A stretch of DNA of 64,000 nucleotides from NCBI GenBank assembly GCA_041545745.1, contig CP168152.1:1424001-1488000 (forward strand). The letters run 5' to 3'. Origin of the DNA: Stenotrophomonas indicatrix. Lineage in GTDB: Bacteria; Pseudomonadota; Gammaproteobacteria; Xanthomonadales; Xanthomonadaceae. The notes under the pieces were generated by a model. The model was given only the letters and a program-made list of their open reading frames with translations. It ran no database searches and was not told the DNA's origin. The position numbers and the translations under genes were made by a program. This document shows, in pieces, positions 1-9,346 of this stretch; the stretch's first letter is position 1; every line of letters begins with the position of its first letter.

Positions 1-134
1 ACCTGGCGGCCGGCAGCGAGCACGGTGGCCTGGTAACGCAGTGGGTGGCGGGCGATCACGTCAAGCGTGGAGGCACCAATCGAGCCGGTGGCGCCGAACA
101 CGGCGACCCGGCGCAGGTCTGCAGCAGCATCCAT
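1..134 (-). CDS. dxr: 1-deoxy-D-xylulose 5-phosphate reductoisomerase, N-terminal part
   Basis: Dxr converts DXP to 2-C-methyl-D-erythritol 4-phosphate in the cytosolic MEP isoprenoid pathway. Only the first 44 or so residues are in the window; the rest runs off the left edge. The start is the ATG at 134-132. The translation has the NADPH-binding glycine-rich motif GATGSIG near residues 14-20, followed by STLDVI, typical of Dxr. It begins 2 bp after the cdsA stop and closes the order frr-uppS-cdsA-dxr, which joins membrane lipid and isoprenoid genes in many Proteobacteria. Confidence 0.9.
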   Translation of the reverse strand, partial: MDAAADLRRVAVFGATGSIGASTLDVIARHPLRYQATVLAAGRQ

Positions 135-136
135 GG

Positions 137-973
137 TCAGAACCCGAAGATTTCCTTGCCCAGTGCGAACACCGGAATGGCCGCCAGCACACCGTCGACG
201 CGGTCGAGCACGCCGCCGTGGCCGGGGATCAGGTGGCCTGAATCCTTGGCGCCAGCATGGCGCTTGATCAGGCTTTCGAACAGGTCGCCCAGTACCGAGG
301 CGAATACGGCCACCACCGAGGTGATCAGCAGACCAGGCAGGTGCGCGGCATCGATACCGGCCAGCCAGCCCAGGCCGACAGCCACCGCAACGCCGGCGAT
401 CAGCCCACCGACCAGGCCTTCCCACGTCTTGTTCGGGCTGATCCGCGGTGCCAGCTTGTGCTTGCCGAAGTGGCGGCCAGCAAAATAGGCGCCCGAATCA
501 GCGGCCCAGACCAGTGCAAGCGCGGCCAGCAGCCACAGGTGGCCCTGATGGCCCGGCGGGTCGCCGCCGGCATGGATCAGTACCAGCGCCGCCCACGCCG
601 GCACGATCGCCAGGGTGCCGGCCAGCAGCTTGAGGATGCGCGCCGGGCTGCCGGGCTGCGCGCCGAAGTTGAAGAAGCGCAGCCACACCAGCGCGCCCAG
701 CCACCAGGCAACGCCCACCAGGGTCGCGATCTGGAACAACACCAGGGTGCCGGCATCGGCCCACACCAGCAGCACCATCAGCACCAGGTTGAGGACCAGC
801 AGCACGGTGCGGGCGAGGGTGTCTTCGACATCGGCCAGTTTCAGCCATTCCCACAGGCCGATCAGCAGCACGGCAGCGGCGGCGGCGGCCAGCCATTGCG
901 TGGGCAGCAACAGGATCGCAGCAATGGCGACCGGCGCCATGATCAGCGCGGCGAGGACTCGGGTCTTGGTCAT
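137..973 (-). CDS. cdsA: phosphatidate cytidylyltransferase
   Basis: CdsA makes CDP-diacylglycerol from phosphatidate and CTP at the inner membrane, the branch point for bacterial phospholipids. The 278-residue protein has many hydrophobic segments, starting at residues 5-35. Near the C-terminus (about 234-260) it carries the family signature: SLIKR, then KDSG, then PGHGGVLDR with the conserved acidic and histidine residues. Length is normal. It overlaps the uppS stop by 4 bp (ATGA), so the two are probably translationally coupled. It belongs to the native chromosome, not to the inserted element. Confidence 0.95.
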   Translation of the reverse strand: MTKTRVLAALIMAPVAIAAILLLPTQWLAAAAAAVLLIGLWEWLKLADVEDTLARTVLLVLNLVLMVLLVWADAGTLVLFQIATLVGVAWWLGALVWLRFFNFGAQPGSPARILKLLAGTLAIVPAWAALVLIHAGGDPPGHQGHLWLLAALALVWAADSGAYFAGRHFGKHKLAPRISPNKTWEGLVGGLIAGVAVAVGLGWLAGIDAAHLPGLLITSVVAVFASVLGDLFESLIKRHAGAKDSGHLIPGHGGVLDRVDGVLAAIPVFALGKEIFGF

Positions 974-1737
974 GGGCTGGACGTCTCGGTGGCCAGGGCG
1001 GCGATCTGGGCGCTGGTCAGGCCGAAGCGGCGCTCACGGCTGGCATAGGCATCCAGCGCCAGCTGCAGCTGCGCGGCGTCGAAATCCGGCCACAGCGCCT
1101 CGGTGAACCACAGCTCGGTATACGCCAGCTGCCACAACAGGAAATTGCTGATGCGGGTATCGCCGCCGGTGCGGATGAACAGGTCCGGTGGCGGCAGGTC
1201 GGCCAGAGCCACCTGTCGCCCCAGCAGGGATTCGTCGATCTGCTCGGGAAGCAGGCGGCCGGCGGCCACTTCAACGGCCAGTGCGCGTGCGGCACGGGCG
1301 ATGTCCTGACGGCCACCATAGCTGGCGGCGATCGACAGGGTCAGGGCACTGTTGTCGGCGGTGCGCTGTTCGGCCAGCTGCATGCGGCTGACCAGGGCGG
1401 CGCCGAAGCGCTCGCGTTCGCCGATGAAGCGCACGCGCACGCCGCGCCGATGCAGCTCGTCCACTTCGCGATCGAGCGCGCCGAGGAACAGCTTCATCAA
1501 CGCATCGACTTCTTCCTGCGGCCGGCCCCAGTTCTCGCTGGAGAACGCGAACAGGGTCAGCGCGGGAATGCCGAGTTCCAGGCAGCGCTCGATGGTACGG
1601 TTGACCGCGCGCGCACCGGCCCGATGGCCGATCACGCGGGGGCGACGGCGCTGCTGTGCCCAACGCCCGTTGCCATCCATGATGATGGCGACGTGGCGCG
1701 GCAGGGCGGCCGGCAGGGGAGGCGGGACTGAAGGCAT
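970..1737 (-). CDS. uppS: undecaprenyl diphosphate synthase (isoprenyl transferase)
   Basis: UppS condenses farnesyl diphosphate with eight isopentenyl diphosphates to give the C55 carrier for peptidoglycan and O-antigen synthesis. The 255-residue cytosolic protein has the cis-prenyltransferase motif MDGNGRW at residues 20-26, with the catalytic Asp at 21. It also has FAFSSENWGRP, and the substrate-binding RTGGDTRISNF stretch near residues 189-199. It lies 5 bp downstream of frr and overlaps cdsA, as expected for a single frr-uppS-cdsA-dxr transcription unit. Confidence 0.95.
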   Translation of the reverse strand: MPSVPPPLPAALPRHVAIIMDGNGRWAQQRRRPRVIGHRAGARAVNRTIERCLELGIPALTLFAFSSENWGRPQEEVDALMKLFLGALDREVDELHRRGVRVRFIGERERFGAALVSRMQLAEQRTADNSALTLSIAASYGGRQDIARAARALAVEVAAGRLLPEQIDESLLGRQVALADLPPPDLFIRTGGDTRISNFLLWQLAYTELWFTEALWPDFDAAQLQLALDAYASRERRFGLTSAQIAALATETSSP

Positions 1738-1742
1738 CGACT

Positions 1743-2297
1743 TCAGACCGACATCAGTTCCTTTTCCTTGTCGGCGACGACCTTGTCGATATCCTTGATG
1801 TTGGCGTCGGTCAACTTCTGGATATCGTCTTCGCCGCGCTTCTTCTCGTCTTCGCTGATGACCTTGTCCTTCAGCAGCTTGGCGACTTCCTTGTTCGCAT
1901 CCTGGCGGATGTTGCGCACGGCGATCTTGGCGCCTTCGCCTTCCTTCTGTACCTGCTTGGCCAGTTCCTTGCGACGCTCTTCGGTCGGCGGCGGCAGGTT
2001 GACGCGGATCGAGGTGCCGATGGTGTTCGGGGTCAGCTCGATGTTGTACAGGCCCTTCTCGATCTCCTTGATCATGCTCTTGTCGAAGGGCGTGACCAGC
2101 AGGGAGTGGGCGTCGGGGTTGGAAATGGACGCAACCTGATTCAGCGGCGTGCTGGCGTTGCCGTAAGCATTGACCGTGACGCGGTCCAGCAGGGCCGGCG
2201 TTGCGCGGCCGGTGCGGATCGAGGTGAGGGTGTGCTTAAGAGCGTCGATGCTCTTGGCCATGCGCGTCTGCGCGTTGTTCTTGATGTCGTTGAGCAT
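1743..2297 (-). CDS. frr: ribosome recycling factor
   Basis: RRF works with EF-G to split the post-termination ribosome. The 184-residue length is the family norm. The sequence has the expected three-helix-bundle character, with the conserved SIRTGRATPALLD segment near residues 26-38 and the highly charged C-terminal KDIDKVVADKEKEL. It lies about 97 bp downstream of pyrH and directly upstream of uppS. Nothing is unusual. Confidence 0.95.
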   Translation of the reverse strand: MLNDIKNNAQTRMAKSIDALKHTLTSIRTGRATPALLDRVTVNAYGNASTPLNQVASISNPDAHSLLVTPFDKSMIKEIEKGLYNIELTPNTIGTSIRVNLPPPTEERRKELAKQVQKEGEGAKIAVRNIRQDANKEVAKLLKDKVISEDEKKRGEDDIQKLTDANIKDIDKVVADKEKELMSV

Positions 2298-2394
2298 CGC
2301 CAGGGTCCTGGATGTAACTGGAATCGGGCGATTATAGGCGAATACGGGACGCCGCCGGGCCTGAATCGGCCCGGAGGTCGCCTTGCGCTCAGCC

Positions 2395-3123
2395 TCAGGC
2401 CGGGTCGCGGCCCTGGACGAGGGTGCCGATGTTCTCGCCGTGCAGGATCTTCAGCAGTTCGCCCGGCTGGCCCATGTCGAACACGCGCATCGGCAGGTCG
2501 CTGTCGCGGGCCAGGGCGAAGGCGGCGGTATCCATTACTTCCAGGCCACGACGGATCACTTCGTCGTAGCTCAGGCTGTCGAAACGGACGGCGTCGCTGT
2601 ACTTGTTCGGATCCTTGTCGTACACGCCATCGACCTTGGTTGCCTTCAGCAGCAGGTCGGCGCCGATCTCGATGGCGCGCAGGGCCGCGCCCGAGTCGGT
2701 GGTGAAGAACGGGCTGCCGACGCCAGCGGCGAAGATCACCAGGCGACCCTTTTCCAGATGGCGGATGGCGCGGCGGCGGATGTAGTCCTCGCACACGTCG
2801 TTGATCTTGATCGCGCTCATCACGCGGGCCTTGGCGCCCACTTTTTCCAGCGCATCCTGCATGGCCAGCGCGTTGATGACCGTGGCCAGCATGCCCATCT
2901 GGTCGCCGGTGACCCGGTCCATGCCGCCAGCGGCCAGGCCTGCGCCGCGGAAGATGTTGCCACCACCGATGACCAATGCGACTTCGGCGCCGGCCTGCTG
3001 GGCCTCGACGACTTCACGGGCCAGGCGATTGATGATCTTGGGGTCGATGCCGTAGTCCTCATCTCCCATCAGCGCCTCCCCGGAAAGTTTCAACAGGATG
3101 CGGCGATAGGCGAGCTTGGACAT
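2395..3123 (-). CDS. pyrH: UMP kinase
   Basis: PyrH phosphorylates UMP to UDP in pyrimidine synthesis and is a hexameric amino acid kinase family member. I chose the ATG at 3123, giving 242 residues beginning [23 protein letters not shown] ribosome site lies just upstream, and the 35 residues read further upstream are not conserved. Visible motifs are KLSGEALMG at residues 11-19, the glycine-rich [10 protein letters not shown], and the C-terminal GTLV end. It sits between the HDOD-GGDEF gene and frr. Confidence 0.95.
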   Translation of the reverse strand: MSKLAYRRILLKLSGEALMGDEDYGIDPKIINRLAREVVEAQQAGAEVALVIGGGNIFRGAGLAAGGMDRVTGDQMGMLATVINALAMQDALEKVGAKARVMSAIKINDVCEDYIRRRAIRHLEKGRLVIFAAGVGSPFFTTDSGAALRAIEIGADLLLKATKVDGVYDKDPNKYSDAVRFDSLSYDEVIRRGLEVMDTAAFALARDSDLPMRVFDMGQPGELLKILHGENIGTLVQGRDPA

Positions 3124-3203
3124 AGGGACCTCGGGTGCGTGGAAATCGCGGGCGATTCTACGCGCAAGCGGCGCGCGGCCAAAGCGTTTTGTGCACTGCG
3201 GCG

Positions 3204-3239
3204 CAAAATACCGGTGTGCCCCGTACATCCGGGGCGCAC
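3204..3239 (-). terminator. likely terminator after the HDOD-GGDEF gene
   Basis: An imperfect inverted repeat (3214-3222 with 3231-3239, one G-U-type mismatch) lies just after the HDOD-GGDEF stop on the minus strand. It is followed by TATTTT. It probably separates that gene from pyrH. The U-tract is short, so termination may be partial. Confidence 0.45.
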
Positions 3240-3242
3240 CAT

Positions 3243-4781
3243 TCAGCCAAGCTCGGCGCCCGCAGTGGCAGACAGTTCATCATGCCCCAGTTCGCCGGGA
3301 GAGCGCGCGATGACCCGGTTGCGGCCCAGGTTCTTGGAGCGGTAAAGCACGTCATCTGCCGCGCGCAGCAGGTCCTGCACACCGGCAAAGCGCTCGTAGC
3401 CGCCCTGGGTGGCCACGCCGGCCGAGAAGGTGATGAACAGCGGGCCGCCTTCCAGTTCCGCCATCGGGGTAGCGACGATGTTGGCCAGCACGCGGCGGAT
3501 CACGTCAAGGGCCACCGATTCGCTGGTATTGGGCAGCAGCGCGACAAACTCCTCACCGCCGAAGCGGGCCACGGTGTCGCTGTTGCGCAGCTGCCCCTGC
3601 AGCTTGCCGGCAAAGGCGCGCAGCACCTCGTCACCGGTCAGGTGGCCGTGGGCGTCGTTGATCTTCTTGAAATCGTCCAGGTCGATGAAGGCCACCGACA
3701 ACGGCCAGCCATGGCGGCCGGCGCGCAGGAACTCCTGCTCAAGCACGGCTTCAAGCTGGCGGCGGTTGAGTACGCCGGTCAGGGCATCGCGATGGGCCTG
3801 GTCGGCCAGGCGCTTGGCGCGTGCCTCGAATTCATCGGCGCGACGGCGGGCCTGGTCGGCGTCCTGCAGTTCACGCAGGTTGCGCAGGGTGGCCAGCTCC
3901 TGCGCGTGGTCGATCAGCTCGCGCACGCGGGCTGGTGAATTCAGGCCGTTCTCGAACAGGCTGGCGATGTCCGGCAGCGCATCGCTGATCCGCGCCAGGA
4001 CCTGGTCGAAGCGTGCACTGTCCAACTCCAGCCGGTCGTGGACCTGCTGCAGGGCGCGCTCGCGGGCGGCATCGGCGTCTTCATCCAGCCAGATGTCGGC
4101 AACGGCGCCAGACAGCTGTACGCAGGCCTGGAACGGATTCTTGGCGGCACCTTCGTCTTCGCTGTGGCGGATGCTGTCGACCAGATAGCGCGGCAGGCCC
4201 CACTCCTCGGCTACCCAGGCACCGACGTCGGCGTGGCTGCAGCCGAGTTCCTGACGCTCGCGCGCGATCAGGTCGGGGTTGTCGCGCGCTTCGCGCAGCA
4301 GCGGCAGGTAGCGTTCGGATTCAGCCTGGGCCAGGCACAGCACGCCCATGTCCTGCAGCAGTCCGGCCAGCATCAGCTCCTCCAGCCGGCGCAGGCCGCG
4401 CGCCTGGCCGAGCTGGCTGGCCGCCAGCGCGCTGAGGATGCTGCGCTTCCAGGCGCGTTGGCGCAGGTCGTGGTCGGCGCCGCCTTTGCCGGTCAGGCCC
4501 TGGGTGACGGTGAAGCCCAGGGCGAGGCTGATCGTAGCGTTCAGCCCGAGCATGGTCAGCGCCTGGCCGAGGTTCTCGATCCGGCGCCGGCTGGCGTACA
4601 GCGGCGAATTGGCGATACGCAGCATGCGGGCACTCAACGCCATGTCGATGGCGATGATGTCCGCAGCGGTTGCGATGTCCGCTTCCGGGTCCTGGGCCAG
4701 TTCGATGATGCGCAGGGCAATACCGGGCGGCGAGGGGAGGTTGCGGCAAAGCGCCAGTGCAGCTGTCAGCTCGGGAGGCAT
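3243..4781 (-). CDS. HDOD-GGDEF diguanylate cyclase
   Basis: This 512-residue protein joins an N-terminal HDOD domain (about 10-210) to a C-terminal GGDEF domain (about 340-500) through a charged, probably coiled-coil segment. The active-site loop reads GGEEF near residue 410, and the domain starts with the usual [10 protein letters not shown]. These features are compatible with active c-di-GMP synthesis. The HDOD part probably senses or scaffolds, since it has no intact HD phosphohydrolase motif. The gene lies between pyrH and tsf. Its 5' side is where the ICE inserted, so its native promoter region is now followed by element DNA 197 bp upstream of the start. Confidence 0.85.
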   Translation of the reverse strand: MPPELTAALALCRNLPSPPGIALRIIELAQDPEADIATAADIIAIDMALSARMLRIANSPLYASRRRIENLGQALTMLGLNATISLALGFTVTQGLTGKGGADHDLRQRAWKRSILSALAASQLGQARGLRRLEELMLAGLLQDMGVLCLAQAESERYLPLLREARDNPDLIARERQELGCSHADVGAWVAEEWGLPRYLVDSIRHSEDEGAAKNPFQACVQLSGAVADIWLDEDADAARERALQQVHDRLELDSARFDQVLARISDALPDIASLFENGLNSPARVRELIDHAQELATLRNLRELQDADQARRRADEFEARAKRLADQAHRDALTGVLNRRQLEAVLEQEFLRAGRHGWPLSVAFIDLDDFKKINDAHGHLTGDEVLRAFAGKLQGQLRNSDTVARFGGEEFVALLPNTSESVALDVIRRVLANIVATPMAELEGGPLFITFSAGVATQGGYERFAGVQDLLRAADDVLYRSKNLGRNRVIARSPGELGHDELSATAGAELG

Positions 4782-5287
4782 GTCGGGTCGTTCAATTCCA
4801 TTAGGACAAGAATACCTAGGAATGCATCACAGTCCGCGACTTTCGTTCCTGTTATGTGACTGCAGATTCCCTGTGCCGAGTATCGGCCTGATTCGCACGC
4901 AACGCAAAGACCCTTCGCTCCGGTGTGCGCAGCAACGGCGCGCATCCACGGAATGGGCACCCACCGCGGGTGCAGGCATAAAAAATGGCCAGTGTCAAGC
5001 CTTCTGCGCAAAGGAATTGTGGTTTAAAAGAATATACGGGGCAATAGGTTAGCTCCATTTGGCACCGCTTGCAGGGGATGCGGTGTTGCGGGCTGGGGGC
5101 CACATAAGAGCCTTGGGAAAGCAAGCCGGGTCGCGCTGTAACGGTGACGATTGCCAAGGGACGGTGGACTTATTAAGCATCATGGCCCAACCGGCTATTG
5201 CACTCCAGTACATGGAAAGCCGCCCAAACCCGCGTGGTTTAAGGACTTGGCTGTAACCGGCATGGGCCGATACCGCCGCTTGTACCG
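4782..5287. other. intergenic region holding the left ICE end
   Basis: No convincing gene is seen here. The first 196 bp should be the native upstream region of the HDOD-GGDEF gene. The rest, beyond the repeat at 4978-4985, is the left end of the element. Short reading frames here have no recognisable protein features. Confidence 0.6.
4978..4985. other. candidate attL (8-bp direct repeat)
   Basis: ATAAAAAA is repeated in the same orientation at 60726-60733, next to the integrase end. Its complement TTTTTTAT fits the TTTTTYAT attachment sequence I recall for Tn4371-family ICEs. An AT-rich 8-mer is weak evidence alone. Support comes from the right copy lying exactly in the T-tract of the tsf terminator and the left copy lying where chromosomal sequence should resume. 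Confidence 0.6.
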
Positions 5288-6151
5288 TCAGAAACGCATA
5301 AAGGCATTTGGCACTGTTGCCAATCCCTCGACAACGAAATCAACGAACGCCCTGACCTTCGGCGAGAGCTGGCGACTGGAGGACCAAATCAGCCACAGCG
5401 CCCCGAACGGAATCATGAACTCCGTTAGTACCGGTCGAAGCACACCCGAAGCGATACCAGGAGCTGCGACATAGACTGGCAGGTGCGCCATCCCAAGCCC
5501 CCTTGTTGCAGCGGCAAGTCCCGCTTCTGTGTTGTTAACCACAAGACTCGCCGGAATCGCTGTGTCTCCGTATGGCTGGGCGAAGGACCAGGGTGCGAGT
5601 CGGCCACTCGACGGGTACTTGAAGTGAATGCAGGAGTGCTGCCCCAGATCACTGGGCATTTGGGGTCGGCCACGGCGCTCGAAGTATGCGTCGCTGCCAT
5701 AGACCACGGAGTGCTGCTCCCCGATCAGGCGTGCAACCAGCCGAGTATCTGGTAGGTGCCCGCTGCGCACCGCGACGTCCAAGCCGCTGGCGACGATATC
5801 GACGACCTGGTCCTCAACGTCGACGTCCAGTTCGATGTCTGGAAAGCGTTCCGTGAACTCTGGCAACTGTGCCATCAGCAAATGAAGACCGAAGATCTGC
5901 GGAACGCTGACGCGCAGCCGGCCTCTGGGCGTCTCGCGGCTTTGCAGCAGGGTGGCTTCCGCATTCCACAGTTCGTCGAGAACGCGTTTGCATCGTTCGT
6001 GGAACAGCGCGCCTTCTTCGGTCACGCCGATGCTTCGCGTCGTCCGGCTGAGAAGGCGAACGCCCAACCGGGTCTCCAGCCGTGCCACGTTCTTGGAAAC
6101 GGCGGACGACGAAACCCCGAGAATGCGCGCGGCCGCAACGTAGCTGCGCAC
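5288..6151 (-). pseudogene. LysR-family regulator missing the start of its DNA-binding domain
   Basis: The frame encodes a LysR-type regulator: the second half of the winged HTH (AAARILGVSSSAVSKNVARLE), then a full effector domain ending near residue 287. It can only start at a GTG (6151-6149), with an in-frame TAA 9 bp upstream. Relatives carry about 20-25 more residues before this point, including the first HTH helix. The 5' end therefore looks cut off where the neighbouring dehydrogenase segment joins. It might still be translated, but DNA binding is doubtful. It lies downstream of the dehydrogenase on the same strand. Confidence 0.75.
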
Positions 6152-6189
6152 GCCGGGTTAGCAGATTGCTTGTGCGTGCCTGAGGATAC

Positions 6190-7209
6190 TCATTGCTTCA
6201 ATGAAACTGCGGGAGGCACAAGAACAGCCCTCGCGTTAGGTGCTCCCTGATAGGCCATCGCGGCGTCAATCTCCTCGAAACGAAAAACCTTGCCGATCTT
6301 AGTGCGGAACAAAGGGTCCGCGATGACACTGCGCAGATCAGTCATCGCCGCTGCCAGTCGTGCCGGGTCTTTGGCCGTGGCGCTATTGAAATTACTGAAT
6401 CGCTTCACCACAAGGTTCTTGCCCATGAACAGCTGTGACGGAATCGTCACTGGCACCGAAGCATCGAGGATTCCGTATATGTAAATCGAAGTATTCATCG
6501 GTACATGCGGAGCAATGCGGTTAATCAGAACGCCGCCCAACCCGTCAAACACCGCTGTGGTTCCAAGGGCTTCGGCCAGTTGTCCCAGCTTGCCCTCGAA
6601 CCCTTCGCCATCCGTTGCTATGACGTGTTCGAGACCCAGCCGACGTGCTTCCTCGTATTGCGCCTGCGAGCGCACAAGATGGATGACCGGAACCTGGCGT
6701 TTTTTCGCCAGCACGGCCAGCGCCAGTGCGGTCGCCGAGGCTCCCGCCGTGGCGATCACGCCACGATGGCCTTCCACCGCCATTTCCTGAAGGAAGGCAT
6801 AGGGTGTGAACGCATTGACCAATGAACCGCAGTAGTCGCACGCCGGCAGTTGGTCAGGCAGGATCAAGCAGCTGGTGTAAAGCACCTGTGCCTTTTCGGA
6901 CCACAATCCTACCGTCTGGGCACTGGCGCTGAGTGACCGATAGAGCGCCACGGACTTTCCAAGAAACTCCTCCGGAACTCCTGCGCCAATCGCGGCCACT
7001 TTGCCAGTTGCGGAAGCGCCCCATGCGCTGTTTGATCGATTGAGAGCCCCACCGGCCGCGCCTGGCATTGTCAAGAACAACTTGTCGCCATGGTTAATGC
7101 CGCAAGCCTCGATGTCCACGATCACATGATCCGGAGGCGGAATATCAGGTGCGGGGATGTCCAGGACTTCCAACCTGCGGCTGGACGCATTGATGCCAAT
7201 TGCTTTCAT
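6190..7209 (-). CDS. MDR-family NAD(P)H-dependent oxidoreductase (quinone oxidoreductase-like)
   Basis: This 339-residue protein has the medium-chain dehydrogenase fold: an N-terminal GroES-like part with the CGINHGDK segment (about 36-43) and a nucleotide-binding part with ATAGASATALAL (about 153-164) in place of the usual AxxGxxG. It lacks the cysteine-rich structural zinc loop, which points to the zinc-free quinone oxidoreductase branch. The substrate cannot be told from sequence. It is divergent from an HxlR regulator, a common pairing for enzymes that respond to electrophiles or quinones. Confidence 0.75.
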   Translation of the reverse strand: MKAIGINASSRRLEVLDIPAPDIPPPDHVIVDIEACGINHGDKLFLTMPGAAGGALNRSNSAWGASATGKVAAIGAGVPEEFLGKSVALYRSLSASAQTVGLWSEKAQVLYTSCLILPDQLPACDYCGSLVNAFTPYAFLQEMAVEGHRGVIATAGASATALALAVLAKKRQVPVIHLVRSQAQYEEARRLGLEHVIATDGEGFEGKLGQLAEALGTTAVFDGLGGVLINRIAPHVPMNTSIYIYGILDASVPVTIPSQLFMGKNLVVKRFSNFNSATAKDPARLAAAMTDLRSVIADPLFRTKIGKVFRFEEIDAAMAYQGAPNARAVLVPPAVSLKQ

Positions 7210-7284
7210 GCATGTTCCTCATGCCCCGGCGAAGTTGAAGGGAGGGATGCCGTGCCAGGACGGATACATGAGAATTCCAATTCT

Positions 7285-7299
7285 TACTTTTTACAAGTA
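7285..7299. promoter_or_regulatory. candidate HxlR operator
   Basis: TACTT-N5-AAGTA is a perfect inverted repeat midway between the divergent dehydrogenase and HxlR genes. Weaker outer arms (AATTC and GAATT) flank it. Spacing and composition resemble sites bound by HxlR/YodB-type regulators, so autoregulation plus control of the dehydrogenase is likely. Confidence 0.55.
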
Positions 7300-7325
7300 C
7301 GGAATTATTTGTTAGTGTTTTCGCC

Positions 7326-7694
7326 ATGAAGCTTGAAACGAAGTGCCCCGTGGCGTTTACTTCGCGGATTCTGGGCGGCAAATGGAAGGCCAGAATCATT
7401 TGGGCGCTTGTCCGGAATGAACCATTGCGCTTCTCGGAGATCCGTCGAGCCTGCCCGCCCGTCAGCGATCGCATCCTGACGAAGGAGCTGCGGGAGCTGG
7501 AGCACTGTGGCCTGATCTCGCGTGAGGCCTTCCCCGTCATTCCGCCGAAAACCGAATATCGCTTGACCGCCCTGGGTCAGACGCTTCGTCCGGTCATGTC
7601 CGCCATGGCCGATTGGGGCTTGGCTAATCGCGAAAAAGTAATCGAGACATCAGAGGACACCGACCCAGCCACTTCGTCCAATGCCGGGGCATGA
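7326..7694 (+). CDS. HxlR-family transcriptional regulator
   Basis: This 122-residue winged-helix protein shows the family pattern. An N-terminal cysteine (CPVAF, residue 7) precedes GGKWKARIIWAL, then LRFSEIRRACPPVSDRILTKELREL, and a wing ending in YRLTALGQTL. In YodB and relatives the N-terminal Cys senses quinones or diamide; whether Cys7 does so here is inference. It is transcribed away from the MDR oxidoreductase, with a palindromic candidate operator between them. Confidence 0.85.
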   Translation: MKLETKCPVAFTSRILGGKWKARIIWALVRNEPLRFSEIRRACPPVSDRILTKELRELEHCGLISREAFPVIPPKTEYRLTALGQTLRPVMSAMADWGLANREKVIETSEDTDPATSSNAGA

Positions 7695-7766
7695 ATTGTT
7701 TAGTGTGGTGTTCGGCATGGCCCGGAACTCCAGAACGAAGAACGCGGTGGATAGCATGCAACGCCG

Positions 7767-7967
7767 TCATGCCGGCTTCGATGGCGCGCTCCGTGTCGCC
7801 GTGCCCTTCCTGAATCCTCTATCCCCCGCCATGAACGCTGCCAGCATGTGCGGGATCAACTTCGTTGCATCGACTGCTTCGCCATACGCATGCGCATGCA
7901 GCGCGACATAGCGGTCGAGGTCAGGCCTGTCGGCGCAGATTATCGTCAACCCACCGAACTCCGCCAA
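7767..7967 (-). pseudogene. diverged DUF2274 fragment (second copy)
   Basis: From its DLDRYVALHAHAYGEAVD segment to the stop, this frame aligns with the DUF2274 protein at 19369-19608 (DLDHYAALHAQAYGEAVD, then LIPHMLxAFMAGDRGF). The beginning is unrelated and lacks the MTTRKLRLGPLPK start. DNA similarity is clear but far from identical, so this is not a recent duplication. It is probably the 3' end of another Tn4371-type trb operon left behind by recombination. The surrounding 7695-8189 stretch holds nothing else I recognise. Confidence 0.7.
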
Positions 7968-8189
7968 TAGGGCAAGGAAGACCTGGGTGGCGGATATACC
8001 TATCTGCTCCGTGAAGAATCTACTGTGGCGGGGAAGTCGCGCTAGTCGAATTAGCTAAGAACTTTCTGCCTCCCACGATGGAAGATCACAAATCCCAGAA
8101 AGAGGGGGCGGGCGATGGTCGCCGGGAGTCGTTCAGCATTATTTGCTTCTGCTTGCCCTTACTTTCTTGTCGCCTAAAGATGTGCAAAA

Positions 8190-9341
8190 TCATTTGTCAC
8201 CGATCAACCGTATCCAATTACCGTGGGCGAACCCGGCCTTGTCTTGCACAGAGAGTCCGCAGTTGTCCAGGAAACTCCTCGCCTCATGGCCGGGACGGTA
8301 CTGATAGGGAAAATCGGTCGAAAAGAGCAGACGGTCAGCCCCGACCACCACAGCGGCTCGTTCTAGGAAATGCGGAAGGAACATGCCGCTCGCGGTGACG
8401 TAGAGGTTCTTGCGCAAGTAGGTGGCGATCGGATGCGCAAGGCCGGACACACGATCCATCGCAGCCAAGCGTTCCGCATAGAACAGCACCAGCTCGCCCC
8501 AATGGCCGAGGATCACTTGAAGGTTCGGCAGGCGGTCGAAGGTACCGGACAGGACAAGGCGGATGAACTGGATGCCTGCGTCATAGTGCCAGCCGAGGCC
8601 GTAGGTGGCGAAAGCCGCATCAACGTCAGGCGAGAACCCCGAATAGTAGGCCTCCCTCACCGCCGGATCGGGCACGCGGGGGTGCAGGAATACCGGTACG
8701 CCCAACTCCGCCGCAGTGTGGAAGACGGGCGCAAAAGCAAGGTCATCGAGGTGGCGCTTGCCGACTTTCCCGCACAGCAGCGTTCCCTTGAAGCCCAGCG
8801 TTTTGATGCAGCGTTCCAATTCGCGGGCCGCAGCCTCCGGTACTGCCATCGGCAGCGTAGCCATCGCCTGGAAGCGCGTTGGATGACGCGCCACCGCCGC
8901 CGCCAAGGCGTCATTGGTTCGCCGTGCCAGATCGACACTTTCCGCCCCGAGGTCGTGGAGCGCTGGTGTCGTTAGGGACAGCACCTGAATGTCCAGTCCG
9001 GTTTCATCCATTAGCGCAATCCGGTCTTCGGCCAGATTGAGCAAGCGCCCCTCCATCACGCCGGAATGGAACGCGACGCTTGGATCGGTTGCCTCCAAGC
9101 CGGCATCGCTCCAAGCCTTGAGTATCTCGGCGGTCAGAAAATGTTCTTCGATGCCAATGAGCTTCATGGGCGCTCCCAGATTTCCATTCAGTACAACTTT
9201 GCTGCTGGAGCTGCTGGCCATGGCCGGTTGCTTCGCAAACGCCTTTCCGGGGATTAGCGAACCACTCGCCGCACCCGCCAGAAGACTCAGCGAGGCGCCA
9301 AACACCGCCCGACGTTCATCATTGATATTTTCGGCAGTCAT
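8190..9341 (-). CDS. amidohydrolase family protein (ACMSD-like), probable Tat signal
   Basis: The 383-residue protein is an amidohydrolase-2 type TIM barrel, the superfamily of 2-amino-3-carboxymuconate semialdehyde decarboxylase and related decarboxylases/hydrolases. It has IGIEEHF near the barrel start, FLHPRVP, GHWGE and a late FSTDFPY with the metal-binding Asp. The usual first HxH pair is EEH here, as in some decarboxylases. Residues 1-40 contain an RRAVFG twin-arginine-like motif followed by a hydrophobic stretch, which suggests export. I chose the ATG at 9341 over an upstream TTG. It follows the SDR gene by a few bases, probably as one operon. Confidence 0.7.
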   Translation of the reverse strand: MTAENINDERRAVFGASLSLLAGAASGSLIPGKAFAKQPAMASSSSSKVVLNGNLGAPMKLIGIEEHFLTAEILKAWSDAGLEATDPSVAFHSGVMEGRLLNLAEDRIALMDETGLDIQVLSLTTPALHDLGAESVDLARRTNDALAAAVARHPTRFQAMATLPMAVPEAAARELERCIKTLGFKGTLLCGKVGKRHLDDLAFAPVFHTAAELGVPVFLHPRVPDPAVREAYYSGFSPDVDAAFATYGLGWHYDAGIQFIRLVLSGTFDRLPNLQVILGHWGELVLFYAERLAAMDRVSGLAHPIATYLRKNLYVTASGMFLPHFLERAAVVVGADRLLFSTDFPYQYRPGHEARSFLDNCGLSVQDKAGFAHGNWIRLIGDK

Positions 9342-9346
9342 GTGCT

